Made by a program: the position numbers and the translations under genes
Notes under the pieces: model-generated
Database searches by the model: none
What the model was told of the DNA's origin: nothing
What the model saw: the letters and a program-made list of their open reading frames with translations, nothing else
Shown: positions 17,132-25,205 of the stretch, one piece after another
Numbering within the stretch: position 1 is the stretch's first letter
Layout: each line of letters starts with the position of its first letter
NCBI RefSeq assembly: GCF_032598905.1
Contig: NZ_CP122458.1
Location: 2,232,001-2,296,000 of the forward strand
Reading direction: 5' to 3'
Origin: Streptomyces sp. 11x1
GTDB taxonomy: Bacteria; Actinomycetota; Actinomycetes; Streptomycetales; Streptomycetaceae
DNA length: 64,000 nucleotides

Positions 17132-17161
17132 ACAGATAGAGTGTTTTCGCAGGCCAAAGCA

Positions 17162-17243
17162 GCAATTTCATTGCAACGGGCTCGCTAGTAACGCAACATA
17201 CTCACTCGAAACGTTGCAATGAATTGGGCGTGAACGCTATAGT
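17162..17243 (+). promoter_or_regulatory. Promoter and operator half-sites for the MarR-type regulator
   Basis: TTGCAA (17214-17219) and TATAGT (17238-17243) are separated by 18 bases. GCAAT-TTC-ATTGC (17162-17174) and single GTTGC or CGCAAC half-sites surround the -35 region. The shared motif with the divergent promoter points to one regulator controlling both, most simply the protein encoded at 17281. Confidence 0.55.
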
Positions 17244-17280
17244 CGGCGTCGGCGCACCACGGAGCACGAAGGAGACAGCG

Positions 17281-18036
17281 ATGCCGGGAGGCAGGCTCAC
17301 CCAGCAGGAACGCCAGCAGATCGCTCTAGGTCTGGCCGACGGCCTCGCCTACGCGGAGATCGCCCGACGCCTGGAGCGCCCCACCTCGACGATCACACGT
17401 GAGGTGATGCGCAACGGCGGCCCCACCGCCTACCGCGCCGACCTGGCCCACCGCGCCACCGAACGCCGCGCCCACCGGCGCCGCCGGACCACGCCCCGGG
17501 CGGCACAGACCCCCGAGCAGGTTCCCGGCCGCGACACCGAGGCCGTACGCGAGTACGAGGAGACGTTCACCCACGTCATGATGGCCTCGGGCATGCCCAC
17601 GATGATGGCCCGGGTGATGGCCTGCCTCACCCTCACCGACAGCGGCAGCCTCACCGCGGCGGAACTGGCCCAGCGGCTCCAGGTCAGCCCGGCCTCCATC
17701 TCGAAGGCGATCGCGTTCCTCGACAGCCAGGGCATGGTCCGCCGGGAGCAGGGCGAACGCCGCCGGGAGCGCTACATCGTCGATGACGACGTCTGGTACC
17801 AGTCGATGATCGCCAGCGCCCGCGGCATCGCCCAGGTCGTCGAGACCGCCCGCCAGGGCGTCGGCGTCCTCGGCCCCGGCACTCCCGCCGGCGCCCGTCT
17901 GGAGAACGTCGCCCGCTTCCTCGACTTCGTCAGCGAGAACACCACCCGCGCCGCCGAGCAGGCCCGCGAGATCCTGCACACCAAACCCCGGATGCCCACG
18001 GACGGCACCGCCGAACCGGCCGCGGACCACGGGTAG
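17281..18036 (+). CDS. MarR/GbsR-type regulator with an N-terminal IS30-like helix-turn-helix
   Basis: This 251-residue protein has two DNA-binding-like modules. Residues 1-45 (GRLTQQERQQIALGLADG, YAEIARRLERPTSTITREVM) resemble the HTH_38 helix-turn-helix of IS30 transposases. Residues about 95-175 form a winged helix of the GbsR/MarR type (TAAELAQRLQVSPASISKAI, FLDSQGMVRREQGERRRERY). AAGGAGA precedes the ATG. It diverges from the DUF4097/ABC operon and the interval is full of GTTGC palindromes, so it is probably an autoregulated repressor of that exporter. Ligand unknown. Confidence 0.88.
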   Translation: MPGGRLTQQERQQIALGLADGLAYAEIARRLERPTSTITREVMRNGGPTAYRADLAHRATERRAHRRRRTTPRAAQTPEQVPGRDTEAVREYEETFTHVMMASGMPTMMARVMACLTLTDSGSLTAAELAQRLQVSPASISKAIAFLDSQGMVRREQGERRRERYIVDDDVWYQSMIASARGIAQVVETARQGVGVLGPGTPAGARLENVARFLDFVSENTTRAAEQAREILHTKPRMPTDGTAEPAADHG

Positions 18037-18064
18037 CGGCGGCCCTCCGTGGACGGGGCCGGTC

Positions 18065-19648
18065 TCAGGGGCTGCGGCGGAAGCGGCGCAGGGCCGGCAG
18101 CGGACCTCCGCTGGAGGTGACGAAGGTGCCGCCACCCTGGACTCTGCGCGGCCGCCGGGCGTCCGCGGTCCAGAGGGCGAGCTCGGGGTCGTAGGGGCCG
18201 TGGACGACGGTCCCCGCCTCCGGGGAGTCGAAGACACGGACCGGATGGGTGTGGTCCCAGACCGGCCAGGCCGGGTCGCCCGCCGTCGCGAAGCGAACCC
18301 AGGCGCCGTGCAGGGCGGTGGCGAGGTCGCGGGGGACGTGCTCGCCGGCGAGCTTGGCGGAGGCGGCGGTGTCGCCGGTGTCGAAGACGAAGCCGAGTTC
18401 GAGGGCGTGGCAGGAGCCGAGGGCGGGGATGCCGGAGGACCAGGCGAACTCGTAGACGTAGGACCGGGCGTGGTCGACGCGGGCGTCCGCCACCCGGTGC
18501 AGGGGGACCCGGAGCAGGTGGTCGGTGACCAGCTGACCCACCAGGTCGGCGGTGCCCTTGTCAGGGTGGAGGTCGCGGTAGGCGCGCGGGACCTCGGGGC
18601 CGCAGTGGCAGCGGGCGCGGGCGCCGGCCAGCGCGACCGTCCCAAGGCGGTCGACGCGTTCCTGGAGGCCGCCGGGGACGAGCCAGAGGCGGTGCTCGTC
18701 GCGGGTCCAGCCCATGAGGAGGTCGATGGCCGGAGCCGCGCGGTGCTCGGTCAGCGCCTGGAGCGGGTCGGTGGGCAGCAGGTCGCCGTCGACGACGATG
18801 CCGAAGGCGGGGCCGCCGAGCACCGGGCTGCTGAGGCGGCCGACCTCGGCCTGCGCCTCGGCGAGCGCGGCCCGGTCCACGGCGGCGAAGGCCGCGGCGG
18901 TCGCCTGCACCTTGAGCCGGTTCGCCATCCGGCGGACCATCCGGCGCACCTTGTCGCGGTCCAGGGCCTCCGGCGGCCCGCTCTGCAGCACTGCCCGCCG
19001 GAACAGGCCTCGGGCGCGGGGCATCGCCAGCAGCGCGCCGACGCTGATGGCGCCCGCCGACTGGCCGGCCAGGGTCACCCGGTCCGGATCACCGCCGAAC
19101 GCCGCGATCGAGTCCCGCACCCACTCCAGCGCGGCCAGCTGGTCACGCAGCCCGAGGTTGGGTGGGGCGTCCGGGAAGAGGCCGTAACCCTCCACGCCCA
19201 GGCGGTAGTTGAGGGAGACCAGCACCACCCCGTCCCGGGCGAAGGCGGCGCCGTCGTAGACCGGGACCGCCGACGAACCCCGGGTGAGGGCGCCGCCGTG
19301 GATCCAGACCAGCACCGGCAGCCGTGCCCCGGGGCCCGGCTCAGGTGTCCACACGTTCAGGTTGAGGCAGTCGTCACCCGGGACGACGGGGTCCGACAGA
19401 TAGCGGGCAAACGCCTCCGAGTACGGCGGTTTCGGAGGCGTCGGCCCGAAGACGAAGGCGTCCCGCACCCCCGACCAGGGCTCGGGCGGGGAAGGCGGGA
19501 GGAACCGGCGGGGGCCGAAGGGCGGGGCCGCGTACGGGACGCCCCGGAACACCGCGATCGGCTCCCCGTGGCCGTCCCCGTACTCGTACGTGCCGCGCAC
19601 GTCGCCGTACGGCGTCCTGACCACGGGGTCCTGCCGGTCTGCCGTCAT
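18065..19648 (-). CDS. Type-B carboxylesterase
   Basis: This 527-residue alpha/beta hydrolase of the carboxylesterase/lipase family has no signal peptide. It shows the oxyanion motif WIHGGALTRGSS, the nucleophile elbow TLAGQSAGAISVG (catalytic Ser in GxSxG), a Cys motif DDCLNLNVWTP and a late His in GSCHALELGFVF. It should hydrolyse carboxylic esters in the cytosol; p-nitrobenzyl-type esterases are the closest class. The start with GAGGAG upstream is chosen over one 12 codons earlier. It is convergent with the MarR-type gene and appears monocistronic. Confidence 0.9.
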   Translation of the reverse strand: MTADRQDPVVRTPYGDVRGTYEYGDGHGEPIAVFRGVPYAAPPFGPRRFLPPSPPEPWSGVRDAFVFGPTPPKPPYSEAFARYLSDPVVPGDDCLNLNVWTPEPGPGARLPVLVWIHGGALTRGSSAVPVYDGAAFARDGVVLVSLNYRLGVEGYGLFPDAPPNLGLRDQLAALEWVRDSIAAFGGDPDRVTLAGQSAGAISVGALLAMPRARGLFRRAVLQSGPPEALDRDKVRRMVRRMANRLKVQATAAAFAAVDRAALAEAQAEVGRLSSPVLGGPAFGIVVDGDLLPTDPLQALTEHRAAPAIDLLMGWTRDEHRLWLVPGGLQERVDRLGTVALAGARARCHCGPEVPRAYRDLHPDKGTADLVGQLVTDHLLRVPLHRVADARVDHARSYVYEFAWSSGIPALGSCHALELGFVFDTGDTAASAKLAGEHVPRDLATALHGAWVRFATAGDPAWPVWDHTHPVRVFDSPEAGTVVHGPYDPELALWTADARRPRRVQGGGTFVTSSGGPLPALRRFRRSP

Positions 19649-20037
19649 CGCGCACCAGCTCCTCACGCCGCCCGCTCGTGACAACCGTCGTCCTCCTCAG
19701 AGCACCACATCCCTGCGCGGTATTCCGGTCGTGCGGGGTCCTGAGCGGCCGTTCGGGCGACAGCGGGCGCGCCGGGCGACCGCGCCGGGGCGACCGCCGT
19801 GCGCGGGGCGGCGGCTACCTGGCGTCCGGCCACGGTCGTCCGGAGCATCAGCTGGGCGCTCGCCCCACCGCTGACGATCGCCCCGGCCGCCCGGTCGAAC
19901 GGCGACAGCGACTCTGCAGGCCTCGGGTACTGGTGAGGACGCCTGTTCAACTGTCGCCAGTTCTCGGTGGGTTCCAGCAAGATGGTGACCGTGTGTCGTC
20001 GCCGGGGGGTGTATCGGCTCCGCGTTCCTCGCCGGTA
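19649..20037. other. Intergenic stretch with no supported gene
   Basis: About 390 bases between the 5' end of the carboxylesterase gene and the 3' end of the LysR gene. A 105-codon minus-strand frame exists here, but it has no recognisable domain, no ribosome site and arginine/alanine-rich shadow-like composition. I see no convincing RNA gene or repeat. The carboxylesterase promoter must lie at its left end. Confidence 0.5.
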
Positions 20038-20961
20038 CTACGACTGGACGCTCTTCAAAGCCTCGACCAGCAGCGTGACCAACTCGTTGATGATCGGGGG
20101 GCGGATGCCGGGTCTGCTCACGGCGAGGACCTCACGGTGGAGCGGTACGGCCCCGGACGGCAGGACAACCCGTTCGACTCCGGGCTGGTCGCTCTCTCCG
20201 CTGATGAGAGTGGCCGGGATCAGGCCCACCGCCAATCCGGCTCTGATCATGGCCAGCATGCTGTGCAGGTCCTCGGTTTCCAGCGTTACGTCGAGAGAGA
20301 TCCCCAGTTCTCCGGCCCACCGATGCAGCAAACGCCGATCGGGACTGTGCGCATGGCCGGAGGTCCATTCCATCTCAAGGCATTCCGCCAGTTCCAACGG
20401 GCGACGGCCCGACCGTGGGCCCGCGACGAGGACCAGCGGCTCGTGCCCCAGAGAGGTGATGGTCCACTCACCAGAGGTGGTCGGTGGGTCCTCGGGCAGG
20501 TATCGGTAGGCAATGAGCAGATCCAGGTCCCCCGACTTGACCTTGGGCAACCCTTCGTGTGTCTCCACGATCACGAGGCGGATGCGGGCGCCGCGGCCAC
20601 GGGGCTTGAGAGCAGACAGAATCCCGGGGAACAGGTGGCTCATCGCGCTGGGATAGGCACCGACACGCAATTCGGCGATTTCACGGTTCGAGATGCCGTC
20701 GGCGGCGTCCTGGAACCGGGCAGTCGCCTCGAAGAGCACCTCGGTCGCTTGCGCGAGGGAGCGGCCGGCCGCGGTCAGGATCAGTCGGCTGCCAGGGCGG
20801 CGGACGAGCAGCTCGATGCCCATGTCGCGCTCCAGCACGGCGATGTGCTGGGACACCGCGGAGGGCACGTAACCGAGGGCTGCCGCGGCTTCGGCCATGG
20901 AGCCACGGTTCACCACGGCCATGAAGGTGGACAGGAGCTTCAGGTCGGGCTGGGGCTTCAT
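20038..20961 (-). CDS. LysR-family transcriptional regulator
   Basis: This 307-residue protein has the standard LysR layout: N-terminal winged helix-turn-helix (residues 7-66, FMAVVNRGSMAEAAAALGYV, then PSAVSQHIAVLERDMG) and a periplasmic-binding-like effector domain (about 92-295). It diverges from a cysteine-desulfurase-like PLP enzyme 159 bases away, which is the classical target arrangement for LysR proteins, so regulation of that gene is likely. The effector is unknown. An ATGGAT...ATCCAT dyad lies at the start of the interval (20960-20990) and could be part of its site, although it overlaps its own start codon. Confidence 0.9.
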   Translation of the reverse strand: MKPQPDLKLLSTFMAVVNRGSMAEAAAALGYVPSAVSQHIAVLERDMGIELLVRRPGSRLILTAAGRSLAQATEVLFEATARFQDAADGISNREIAELRVGAYPSAMSHLFPGILSALKPRGRGARIRLVIVETHEGLPKVKSGDLDLLIAYRYLPEDPPTTSGEWTITSLGHEPLVLVAGPRSGRRPLELAECLEMEWTSGHAHSPDRRLLHRWAGELGISLDVTLETEDLHSMLAMIRAGLAVGLIPATLISGESDQPGVERVVLPSGAVPLHREVLAVSRPGIRPPIINELVTLLVEALKSVQS

Positions 20962-21120
20962 GGATTGTGAACTTTCTCTTCTCGATCCATCGCTTTACGT
21001 GTTCTGCAGCCGGGTGCCAGAGTCTAGGCAACCTGCCGGAAGAACGCGCCTCACCTGCGCTGTCGCCCGCCGCCCCCAGCCGTCCGCATGACCGCCGCAC
21101 TTCTGCCGAAAGCCGAGGCC

Positions 21121-22320
21121 ATGGCCATCGACCTGACCGCCCTCCGGGCCCACTTCCCCTCCCTCGACCACGGCCTCGCCTTCTTCGACGGCCCGGGTGG
21201 GACCCAGACCCCCCGCCCCGTCGCCGACGCCATCGCCGCGACGCTGACCGGCCCCCTCTCCAACCGGGGGGTTGTCAGCCCGTCCGAGCTCAACGCCGAG
21301 CGCGCCGTCGCGGAGTTCCGCGCCGCCTATGCCGACCTGCTCAATGTGCCCGCCGGCGGTGTCATCCACGGTCGCAGCGCCACCCAGCTCACGTACGACT
21401 TCTCCCGTCACGTGGCCAAGAGCTGGAAGGCCGGCGACGAAATCGTGCTCAGCCGCCTGGATCACGACTGCAACGTCCGCCCCTGGATCCAGGCGGCCGA
21501 GCGCGCCGGCGTGACGGTCCGCTGGATCGAGATCGACAGCGAGACCGCGGAGCTCGACCTCGATTCGTTCGAGCGGGCGCTGTCGCCTCGGACGCGGCTG
21601 GTCGCGGTCACGGCAGCCTCGAACGTGCTGGGCACCAAGCCGCCCGTCCGCCGGATCGCCGACCTGGCGCACGAGGTCGGTGCCCTGGTGTACGTGGATG
21701 GGGTGCACTACGCCGCCCACCACCTGGTGGACGTGCCCTCCCTGGGCGCGGACCTGTTCGTCTGTTCCCCGTACAAGTTCCTCGGACCGCACTGCGGTGT
21801 GCTCGCGGGAGCGCCCGGACTCCTCGAAACCATCCACCCGGACAAGCTCCTGCCTTCCCCCGACACCGTGCCGGAGCGCTTCGAGTTCGGCACACTGCCC
21901 TACGAGATCCTGGCGGGTGCCGCCGCCGCCGTGGACTTCCTCGCCGCGATCGACCCGGGCACGCGGGCCACGCGCAGGGAGCAGCTCGCGCATTCGCTGG
22001 GCTCCCTGCACGAACACGAGCAGGCGCTGCGCACGAGGCTGGAAGAGGGTCTGCGCGCTCTGGGCGACGCCGTCACCCTGCACTCGAAGGCGGCCGACCG
22101 CACCCCGACCCTCCTGATGACCCTCGAAGGCCGCGACGCCCGCGAGGCCCAGGTACATCTGGCCGCACGCGACGTCCTGGCCCCCGCCGGGTCGTTCTAC
22201 GCGTACGAGCCCTTCGCCGCCTTGAAGCTGGAGGACCCCGCCCTGCGGGTTGGCCTGGCGCCGTACAACACCGCCGACGACGTGGACAGGCTCCTCGACG
22301 GTCTTTCCTCTTTTCTCTGA
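21121..22320 (+). CDS. Cysteine desulfurase-like class V aminotransferase
   Basis: This PLP enzyme (399 residues from the chosen start) has a fold-type I core. FFDGPGGTQTPRPV is the N-terminal substrate loop, VYVDGVHYAAHHLVD holds the cofactor Asp193, and VCSPYKFLGPH carries the Schiff-base Lys219. The sequence belongs to the cysteine-desulfurase-like branch related to SufS/CsdA and isopenicillin N epimerase. The usual mobile cysteine loop of true desulfurases is not evident, so the reaction (desulfuration, lyase or epimerisation) is uncertain. An alternative ATG lies 11 codons upstream at 21088; the later one has GAGG before it. It diverges from the LysR gene. Confidence 0.83.
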   Translation: MAIDLTALRAHFPSLDHGLAFFDGPGGTQTPRPVADAIAATLTGPLSNRGVVSPSELNAERAVAEFRAAYADLLNVPAGGVIHGRSATQLTYDFSRHVAKSWKAGDEIVLSRLDHDCNVRPWIQAAERAGVTVRWIEIDSETAELDLDSFERALSPRTRLVAVTAASNVLGTKPPVRRIADLAHEVGALVYVDGVHYAAHHLVDVPSLGADLFVCSPYKFLGPHCGVLAGAPGLLETIHPDKLLPSPDTVPERFEFGTLPYEILAGAAAAVDFLAAIDPGTRATRREQLAHSLGSLHEHEQALRTRLEEGLRALGDAVTLHSKAADRTPTLLMTLEGRDAREAQVHLAARDVLAPAGSFYAYEPFAALKLEDPALRVGLAPYNTADDVDRLLDGLSSFL

Positions 22321-22373
22321 AGCTTGTCCCGTATGTGGCCGGCTGAGCCTCGCAGTGACGGCGATGCTCACGC

Positions 22374-22549
22374 CATCAGCAGGCGGTGGCCGATTCGCCT
22401 CTGGCCGATCCGATCCGCCACCAGGCCGAGGAGCACGCGGCGATCGTCGCCGCGATCGAAGAGCCCCCGGGACCGCCGTGATCCCGGCCCAGCGCATGGC
22501 CCGCCGCGAGTACACGAACCGCGTCACCGCTCTCGAAGCCCCGGCCTGA
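22374..22549 (+). pseudogene. Relic of a GntR-type (FCD domain) regulator C-terminus
   Basis: One frame gives AVADSPLADPIRHQAEEHAA followed by IVAAIEE, like the final helices of an FCD effector domain. After a frame change the other frame gives AQRMARREYTNRVTALEAP and a stop, which is what should follow in such a domain (usual form: aromatic or basic residues after AIEARDPAAA). No upstream domain is left. Reading the pieces as one decayed gene is inference; the segments are short. Confidence 0.4.
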
Positions 22550-22765
22550 CCAAGATCACCGGCTTGGCGTCAACCGCTGTACCGATGTTCCATCTGCCGG
22601 CAATTGCATCGGATGCGAACTCGCGACGGTTGGCGAATCGGCCCGGGTGGAGGTGCCAACCACGGGGCGGTCTAAGGAACTTGGGTAGCATTCCCGACGG
22701 TGACGATACCGGCCCACTGGGGCCCGCTGCCAGTTGCGGAGGGGCTGACCTGGGGCTTCTCTGGC

Positions 22766-22806
22766 GACTCGCATAGGATGCGATTTTCTCGCATCTGATG
22801 CGAGTC
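22766..22806. repeat. Two tandem copies of the palindrome TCGCATNNNATGCGA
   Basis: TCGCAT-AGG-ATGCGA and TCGCAT-CTG-ATGCGA are each perfect 6-base-arm palindromes, separated by TTTTC. Together they can also fold into one stem of about 18 base pairs with two mismatches (GACTCGCAT...ATGCGAGTC). They lie about 75 bases upstream of the integrase relic. They could be tandem operators or recombinase recognition sites. Confidence 0.75.
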
Positions 22807-22880
22807 ACGGAGAGTGGTGGATCGGTGGGTTACAACGGGTCGATACCGGGGGCGGCGAGACTGCACCTGTCGACGGGGGC

Positions 22881-23648
22881 GCACTGCTGCGACCGGAGGA
22901 ACAGGTCTTCACGGCGATGCTGACTGGACGACGGCACCGGCCGGATCCGCCCCGAACTCGTCCCGCGCACGTCGAACACAACGAACACGGCCGCAACACC
23001 ATCCGGCCCTTCCTACTGTGGTGCATGGCCAGCAAACTCACCCGGCGCTTCCGACTGCCCACCGCGGTGATCCGCCAGGCTTCGCCACTCTCACAGCACA
23101 AGCGCGTGGACCTGCTCGGCCGCGTCCTGACCGACCATGACCTGCCGCTGCGGCCCCGGGTCGCGGCCGCCATCGTCCTGCTCTACGCGCAACCGCTCAG
23201 CCGCGTCGTCCGCCTCACCATCGACGCCGTGATCCACGATGACAACCAGGTCCTCCCACGACTCGGCGAACCACCCTCCCCGGTCCCCGCCCCAGTCGCC
23301 GATCTCCTGCTCAGCTGGATCCCCAACCGGGACAACATGAACACCGCGACGAACCGCGACTCGCGCTGGCTGTTCCCCGGACGCCGGGCCGGGCAGCCGA
23401 TGCACCCCGACGCCCTCTCGGCTCTGGTCAACGACCTCGGCATCCCCACCATCGCCAGCCGGGTCTCTGCCATCCGCGAGCACGTCCTGGAGATGCCCGT
23501 CCCTGTCGTCGCCGACGCCCTCGGCTACCACCAAGTCACCACCGCCAAGTTGGCCGCCCAATCCGGAGGCGCCTGGAGCCGGTAGGCCGCCGGGGACCAC
23601 CTACGGTCACCATCCGGCTGGACACCCCGACTAACTGACGACAGCTGA
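22881..23648 (+). pseudogene. Degraded tyrosine-recombinase-like integrase, internal deletion and amber stop
   Basis: The frame carries ALLRPEEQVFTAML, which matches what I remember as the beginning of orphan Streptomyces integrases, but then jumps directly to NTIRPFLLWCMASKL, so a large part of the N-terminal core-binding domain seems deleted. The catalytic part remains (VLLYAQPLSRVVRLTIDAV, SRWLFPGRRAGQPMHP, VVADALGYHQVTTAKLAAQ). The frame stops at GGAWSR-TAG (23583-23585). Reading through gives 20 more codons starting AAGDH and ending LTDDS, as expected if TAC (Tyr) mutated to TAG. The first in-frame ATG is at 22917. Family recognition is from memory, so moderate confidence. Confidence 0.65.
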
Positions 23649-23667
23649 ATTGGAGAGCTCACCAGTA
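23634..23667 (+). repeat. Direct repeat copy A flanking the SRPBCC operon
   Basis: This 34-base segment (ACTGACGACAGCTGAA... ending GAGCTCACCAGTA) matches 25427-25460 at 28 of 34 positions in the same orientation. It overlaps the very end of the integrase relic's extended reading frame. The two copies bracket the three-gene SRPBCC/ArsR operon. Confidence 0.7.
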
Positions 23668-23791
23668 TCAACCCCGTCTCTGTCACTCCAGTTCGCGAGG
23701 CCGTCAGGGATGGTGAATCAGCCACAGCCGGGTGACCGACGCCGCATGGCGGGCATCCAGCTGGGCGGCTGACGCCGCAACAGAACGCACG

Positions 23792-23832
23792 AGGGGCGCG
23801 GCTCCTGCCTTGTCGGTAGGGTCCGCGCCCCT
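23792..23832. terminator. Strong hairpin terminator after the SRPBCC operon
   Basis: AGGGGCGCGG (23792-23801) pairs perfectly with CCGCGCCCCT (23823-23832) around a loop of about 21 bases. It sits 18 bases beyond the stop codon of the SRPBCC gene read on the minus strand. On the plus strand it is followed by TTTG. Confidence 0.7.
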
Positions 23833-23849
23833 TTGCTGTTCTGCTGCAC

Positions 23850-24290
23850 TCAGTGCCAGTTGCTGATCTGGACGTCGTGCGGGGCGGGTTCACCGGCGCC
23901 GGTCTCCAGCAGACGCTTGAGGCTCATCAAGAAGGTCGCCCACTTGGTGCTGCAGTGGGACATGAACTCCACCGGCTCGCGCCAGCCCTCGTGCCTGAAC
24001 AGGACGATGGTGTACTCGCCCTCCTGCTTGAGGTCGAAGCTGATCTGCGTGCCGATCCACTCCTCGGGCCCGTCGACGACCTCCCAGAGCACACGCTCCG
24101 CTGGGCTCGTCTCCAGGACCTTCATGTCGAAGCCGCCGGGCACGAAGCGGAACCGGACCACGCCGCCGAGGGAGGTGTCCCCGTCCGTCTCCTCGGTCCA
24201 CCAGCGGGAGAGGCCGTCGACGGTGGTGAGCGCCGTGTAGACGTCCTCGGGGGCGACGGTGATGCCGATGCGGTGCAGGATGTCTGCCAT
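23850..24290 (-). CDS. SRPBCC (AHSA1-type) domain protein
   Basis: This 146-residue cytosolic protein has the START-like/SRPBCC fold seen in activator-of-Hsp90-type proteins: ITVAPEDVYTALTTVDGLSR with WWTEETDG early, then FRFVPGGFDMKVLE, and a final helix (STKWATFLMSLKRLLETG). The family binds hydrophobic ligands in a deep pocket. It is the last gene of an operon containing an ArsR regulator and a second SRPBCC gene; such ArsR-SRPBCC operons are very common in actinomycetes. Specific ligand unknown. Confidence 0.88.
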   Translation of the reverse strand: MADILHRIGITVAPEDVYTALTTVDGLSRWWTEETDGDTSLGGVVRFRFVPGGFDMKVLETSPAERVLWEVVDGPEEWIGTQISFDLKQEGEYTIVLFRHEGWREPVEFMSHCSTKWATFLMSLKRLLETGAGEPAPHDVQISNWH

Positions 24291-24323
24291 TTTCGATGTC
24301 TCCTTCCGCGCGAGGCGGGCTGG

Positions 24324-24662
24324 TCAGCCCTGCCCGCGCTGGATCGCCTCGGCGATCCGCTTGATGCGGTGCAGTCGGGCGTCCCAAGCGGCCCCGACCG
24401 AGGACAGTTGCGCGACGGCGCGGGAGAGCTGGGCCTCGTCCACCTCGTAGCGGCGCTCGCGCCCGGAGGGCGTGGCGTGGACAAGTCCGACGCGGTCGAG
24501 CACGCCGAGGTGCTTGGCCACCGCCTGGCGGGTCACAGGGAGGTGCTCGCTGAGCGTGGTGGCGGTTCCGCCGTTCTCGGCGAGCAGCAGGTCGAGCATC
24601 TGTCGACGTATCGGGTCTCCGACGGCCGACCACAGCTCGTCGTCGACGACGGTGATGTTCAT
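24324..24662 (-). CDS. ArsR-family regulator of the SRPBCC operon
   Basis: This 112-residue winged-helix protein begins DDELWSAVGDPIRRQMLDLL and has recognition-helix region LPVTRQAVAKHLGVLDRVGL and wing SGRERRYEVDEAQLS. It has none of the cysteine metal-sensing motifs of true ArsR, and belongs to the DUF2087-like/SRPBCC-linked ArsR group. Its ATG overlaps the stop codon of the preceding SRPBCC gene (ATGA), so translation is coupled. Two TGCAACC/GGTTGCA palindromes in the operon promoter are the likely binding sites, implying autoregulation. Confidence 0.9.
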   Translation of the reverse strand: MNITVVDDELWSAVGDPIRRQMLDLLLAENGGTATTLSEHLPVTRQAVAKHLGVLDRVGLVHATPSGRERRYEVDEAQLSRAVAQLSSVGAAWDARLHRIKRIAEAIQRGQG

Positions 24663-25117
24663 CGCGTCGCCACCTTGGCGGCGTAGCCGACGAGCCGGGG
24701 CAGGAAGTAGTCCCAGCCGCGGACGTGGTCCTGGTACGCCTCCTCCAGCACGGCGGCCTCCCAGCCTTTCTCGCGGAAGCCGGCCTCGGAGAACCGCAGC
24801 AGCGTGCCGTTGCCGACGGGCACGAGATCAAAGGCCACCAGCAGCGAGTTGCCGGGGGCGGCGGTCTCGCCGTCCTCGCAGACCCACCGGAAGGCGAACC
24901 GCCGCGGCGGGTCGGCCTCCACGACGGTCAGCGGCTCGACCTTGACCTCCGGCCCACTCCCGAAGCTCACCGTCCCAGTGCCACCCGGTACCGGCGTCTC
25001 CAGCTTGGCCTCGTCGGGCCACCACTCCCGCAGGTGCTCCGGCCTGCTGATCACCTGGTAGACCACCTCGGGCGTCGCCTCGATGTGGATCTCCCGCGAG
25101 ATACTGCCGTACTCCAT
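24659..25117 (-). CDS. SRPBCC domain protein, first gene of the ArsR operon
   Basis: A 152-residue SRPBCC-fold protein: SREIHIEATPEVVYQVISRP at the N-terminus, EHLREWWPDEAKLE, a central strand PRRFAFRWVCEDGE and the C-terminal helix HVRGWDYFLPRLVGYAAK. It is similar in layout to the other SRPBCC gene of the operon but clearly divergent, so the pair is probably an old duplication. Family members bind small hydrophobic ligands; the reaction, if any, is unknown. It is promoter-proximal, with the tandem operators just upstream. Confidence 0.88.
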   Translation of the reverse strand: MEYGSISREIHIEATPEVVYQVISRPEHLREWWPDEAKLETPVPGGTGTVSFGSGPEVKVEPLTVVEADPPRRFAFRWVCEDGETAAPGNSLLVAFDLVPVGNGTLLRFSEAGFREKGWEAAVLEEAYQDHVRGWDYFLPRLVGYAAKVATR

Positions 25118-25136
25118 CGCGTCTCTCCCGCCCTAA

Positions 25137-25200
25137 TGCAACCTTTGGTTGCACATAACTCTAAGGCGGATGGGCCGAACATGCAACCTTTCGTTGCGCA
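25137..25200 (-). promoter_or_regulatory. ArsR-operon promoter with two TGCAACC palindromes
   Basis: On the minus strand TTGCAT (25186-25181) and TAGAGT (25163-25158) are spaced by 17 bases. TGCAACC-TTT-GGTTGCA (25137-25153) covers the expected transcription start, and TGCAAC-CTTTC-GTTGCG (25182-25198) overlaps the -35 box. Both dyads are followed by CATAA. Paired operators over one promoter fit ArsR autorepression. Confidence 0.6.
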
Positions 25201-25205
25201 TAATT

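Noticed and set aside
19663..19980. 105-codon minus-strand frame before the LysR gene
   Set aside because: No domain, weak codon pattern and no ribosome site; left as part of an empty interval.
24324..24662. Metal-sensing ArsR regulator with arsenic genes
   Set aside because: No Cys-based metal motif and no arsenate reductase or efflux gene; the partners are SRPBCC proteins.
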